In this document: positions 5,919 through 7,114 of the stretch, in pieces
How the letters are laid out: the number at the start of each line of letters is the position of its first letter
Numbering within the stretch: the first letter of the stretch is position 1
Assembly (NCBI GenBank): GCA_021785235.1
Contig: JAJYGB010000425.1
Location: 11,644-18,757 of the forward strand
Reading direction: 5' to 3'
Source of the DNA: Bacteroidota bacterium
GTDB taxonomy: Bacteria > Bacteroidota > Kryptoniia > Kryptoniales > JAKASW01
DNA length: 7,114 nt
Notes under the pieces: generated by a model
Told to the model about the DNA's origin: nothing
The model's input: only the letters and a program-made list of their open reading frames with translations
Databases searched by the model: none
Made by a program: the position numbers and the translations under genes

Positions 5919-7114
5919 ATGGTTGGAAGAGGAGCATTGTTAGTGATACTAGGCTTCAGCCTCATATTCGGAGTTGCAAGCCAATACTGGAACAAGGCGA
6001 GCCTTGCGTCCACCGAGAATTTCAGCGATTATTTTGACCAGACAGCATCGCACAATATTGCTGTCAGTGCTGCCAACATCGCCGCCGATTCTGTTTTCCG
6101 AAACCCCAGGACCATTATCCCGAGCCTCTCGGGGAGTTTTAATGGGGGAAGCTTCAATATCAGCACTCGATGGGATACCCTAAATGGAGACAGCGATCTG
6201 CTGATAACCTCAACCTCAACCTATCCCGGCACGTACAGCAACTTACACGACACCGTACAAGTCATACTAAGCCCGAGCAGATTTTCCAGATTCGCCTTCT
6301 TTTCGAACACCGAAAACAACACGTCTTTCATAACCGGAGATACACTGACTGGACCATATCACACAAACGGCACAATGTACGTGTCCGGGGTCCCGGTAAT
6401 TAAAGGAAGTGTATCTACTGGTACCGGCACGAATCCGACCCGCCTTCCGGACCGTAACGGGGACACGCTTAAGGCCAATAGCTATCAGTCCGGGGTTACG
6501 ATTCCGATGCCGACGAGTCTCAGTCAATATTCCTCTGCCGCAACGCACACATTCTCAAACACTGACGCGAACAGCGGAGACACATATGACGTTTATTTGA
6601 CTTTCAATGCGAGTTCCTCCAGTTCGCCCACGGTTTCGTTTTACACGTCGCTTTACACCAAATCCACAGGAACGACGACGAGGATCCCGGCCTCCGGAGA
6701 TTCTACCGTAAGCCTGAGCACCTTTGAGAGCGGTGGGCAGGGAGTAATTTTGGTCAATAACGGTGACGTGCACGTGCAGGGGACACTGGATGGGGACGTA
6801 ACCGTCATCGCGCAGCAGGGTGCCGGGACAAGCGCCAATGCCTCCAACAGCTATGCCGCGAAGACATCACAGAAAAACCTTTACGCTGCCAATGGGAACA
6901 CATCAAATAATGGGAATGTCATAATTGAGGGTAATATTAACTACTACAACGATCCGCAAACAAACCCAAGCAGCCAGGACATGTTGGGCCTAGTTGCCGA
7001 TAACAGCGTGGGTATCAACACTCAGACTTCGCAGAACCTGACAATCGATGCCGCGGTTTTCGCCAGGACAGGTAAGTTTACATATCTGAACTACAACTCA
7101 ACCGGCACTTTAGG
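5919..7114 (+). CDS. Large PilX-like surface protein with H-T-N-G motif, 3' end outside window
   Basis: The frame is open from ATG 5919 to the window end (398 full codons, no stop). The N-terminus 'MVGRGALLVILGFSLIFGVA' matches the 'R-G-A-x-L-V' start of PilX-type minor pilins, which also lack Glu at +5. A helix ending in 'NIAVSAANIAADSVFRN' (46-62) follows, like the A-x-x-A-A segment of PilX. Further on come 'FAFFSN', 'GDTLTGPYHTNGTMYVSG' (140-157, core H148-T-N-G151), 'YQSGVTIPMP' (189-198), a strand-rich 'GVILVNNGDVHVQGTLDGDV' block (275-294) and 'DMLGLVADNSVGI' (354-366). From memory this combination recalls DUF4900-type proteins found with pilus-like genes. The protein is rich in Ser, Thr and Asn and has no cysteine in the visible part. 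It is probably an exported, beta-rich filament-associated or adhesive component. The precise function is unknown. Confidence 0.65.
   Translation, partial: MVGRGALLVILGFSLIFGVASQYWNKASLASTENFSDYFDQTASHNIAVSAANIAADSVFRNPRTIIPSLSGSFNGGSFNISTRWDTLNGDSDLLITSTSTYPGTYSNLHDTVQVILSPSRFSRFAFFSNTENNTSFITGDTLTGPYHTNGTMYVSGVPVIKGSVSTGTGTNPTRLPDRNGDTLKANSYQSGVTIPMPTSLSQYSSAATHTFSNTDANSGDTYDVYLTFNASSSSSPTVSFYTSLYTKSTGTTTRIPASGDSTVSLSTFESGGQGVILVNNGDVHVQGTLDGDVTVIAQQGAGTSANASNSYAAKTSQKNLYAANGNTSNNGNVIIEGNINYYNDPQTNPSSQDMLGLVADNSVGINTQTSQNLTIDAAVFARTGKFTYLNYNSTGTL

Noticed and set aside
6207..6222. Tandem ACCTCA repeat inside the third pilin-like gene
   Set aside because: Only about 2.7 copies of a 6-bp unit, in frame (Thr-Ser), so it cannot cause frameshift phase variation and is likely low-complexity Thr/Ser coding.
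6267..6548. Minus-strand and alternative-frame ORFs across 5970-6850
   Set aside because: They are shadows of the continuous + strand frame starting at 5919, which has a good SD, a hydrophobic N-terminus and family-like motifs.

Overview
The window joins a conserved translation/RNA-metabolism operon to the start of an accessory cell-surface locus. All genes lie on the + strand. Base composition looks close to 50% G+C, and most genes have recognisable Shine-Dalgarno (SD) sequences. The order rbfA-truB-ribF-rpsO-pnp, the compact TruB (220 residues) and the proteins downstream suggest a bacterium of the Bacteroidota/Chlorobiota neighbourhood, perhaps Ignavibacteria-like. This placement is an inference from gene order and protein style, not a phylogenetic result.

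Region 1 (1-4357) is a tight operon. It holds the 3' part of rbfA (30S maturation factor), truB (tRNA pseudouridine-55 synthase), ribF (riboflavin kinase/FAD synthetase), rpsO (ribosomal protein S15) and pnp (polynucleotide phosphorylase). rbfA/truB overlap by 11 bp and truB/ribF by 4 bp (ATGA). The next two gaps are only 12 and 17 nt. The genes serve ribosome assembly, tRNA modification, flavin cofactor supply and RNA decay. A weak hairpin plus T-tract sits on the pnp stop codon.

Region 2 (4404-4491) is a complete tRNA-Leu with anticodon GAG, a long variable arm and an encoded CCA. It is followed by about 300 bp (4492-4788) without a convincing gene. That stretch contains several inverted repeats, a 7-bp GC-rich hairpin and a candidate sigma-54 (-24/-12) promoter placed correctly for the next gene.

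Region 3 (4789 to the window end) holds three consecutive genes, each with its own SD. All encode proteins with a very short N-terminal leader, one hydrophobic helix and a long exported part. In order they look like a PilV/GspI-type, a PilW/GspJ-type and a large PilX-type minor-pilin-like protein. The third is open at the window end and carries an H-T-N-G motif of the kind I associate with DUF4900/PilX-like surface proteins. None of the three has the glutamate at +5 expected of a canonical type IV prepilin. This divergent pilin-like triad and its leader region are the most interesting content of the window.
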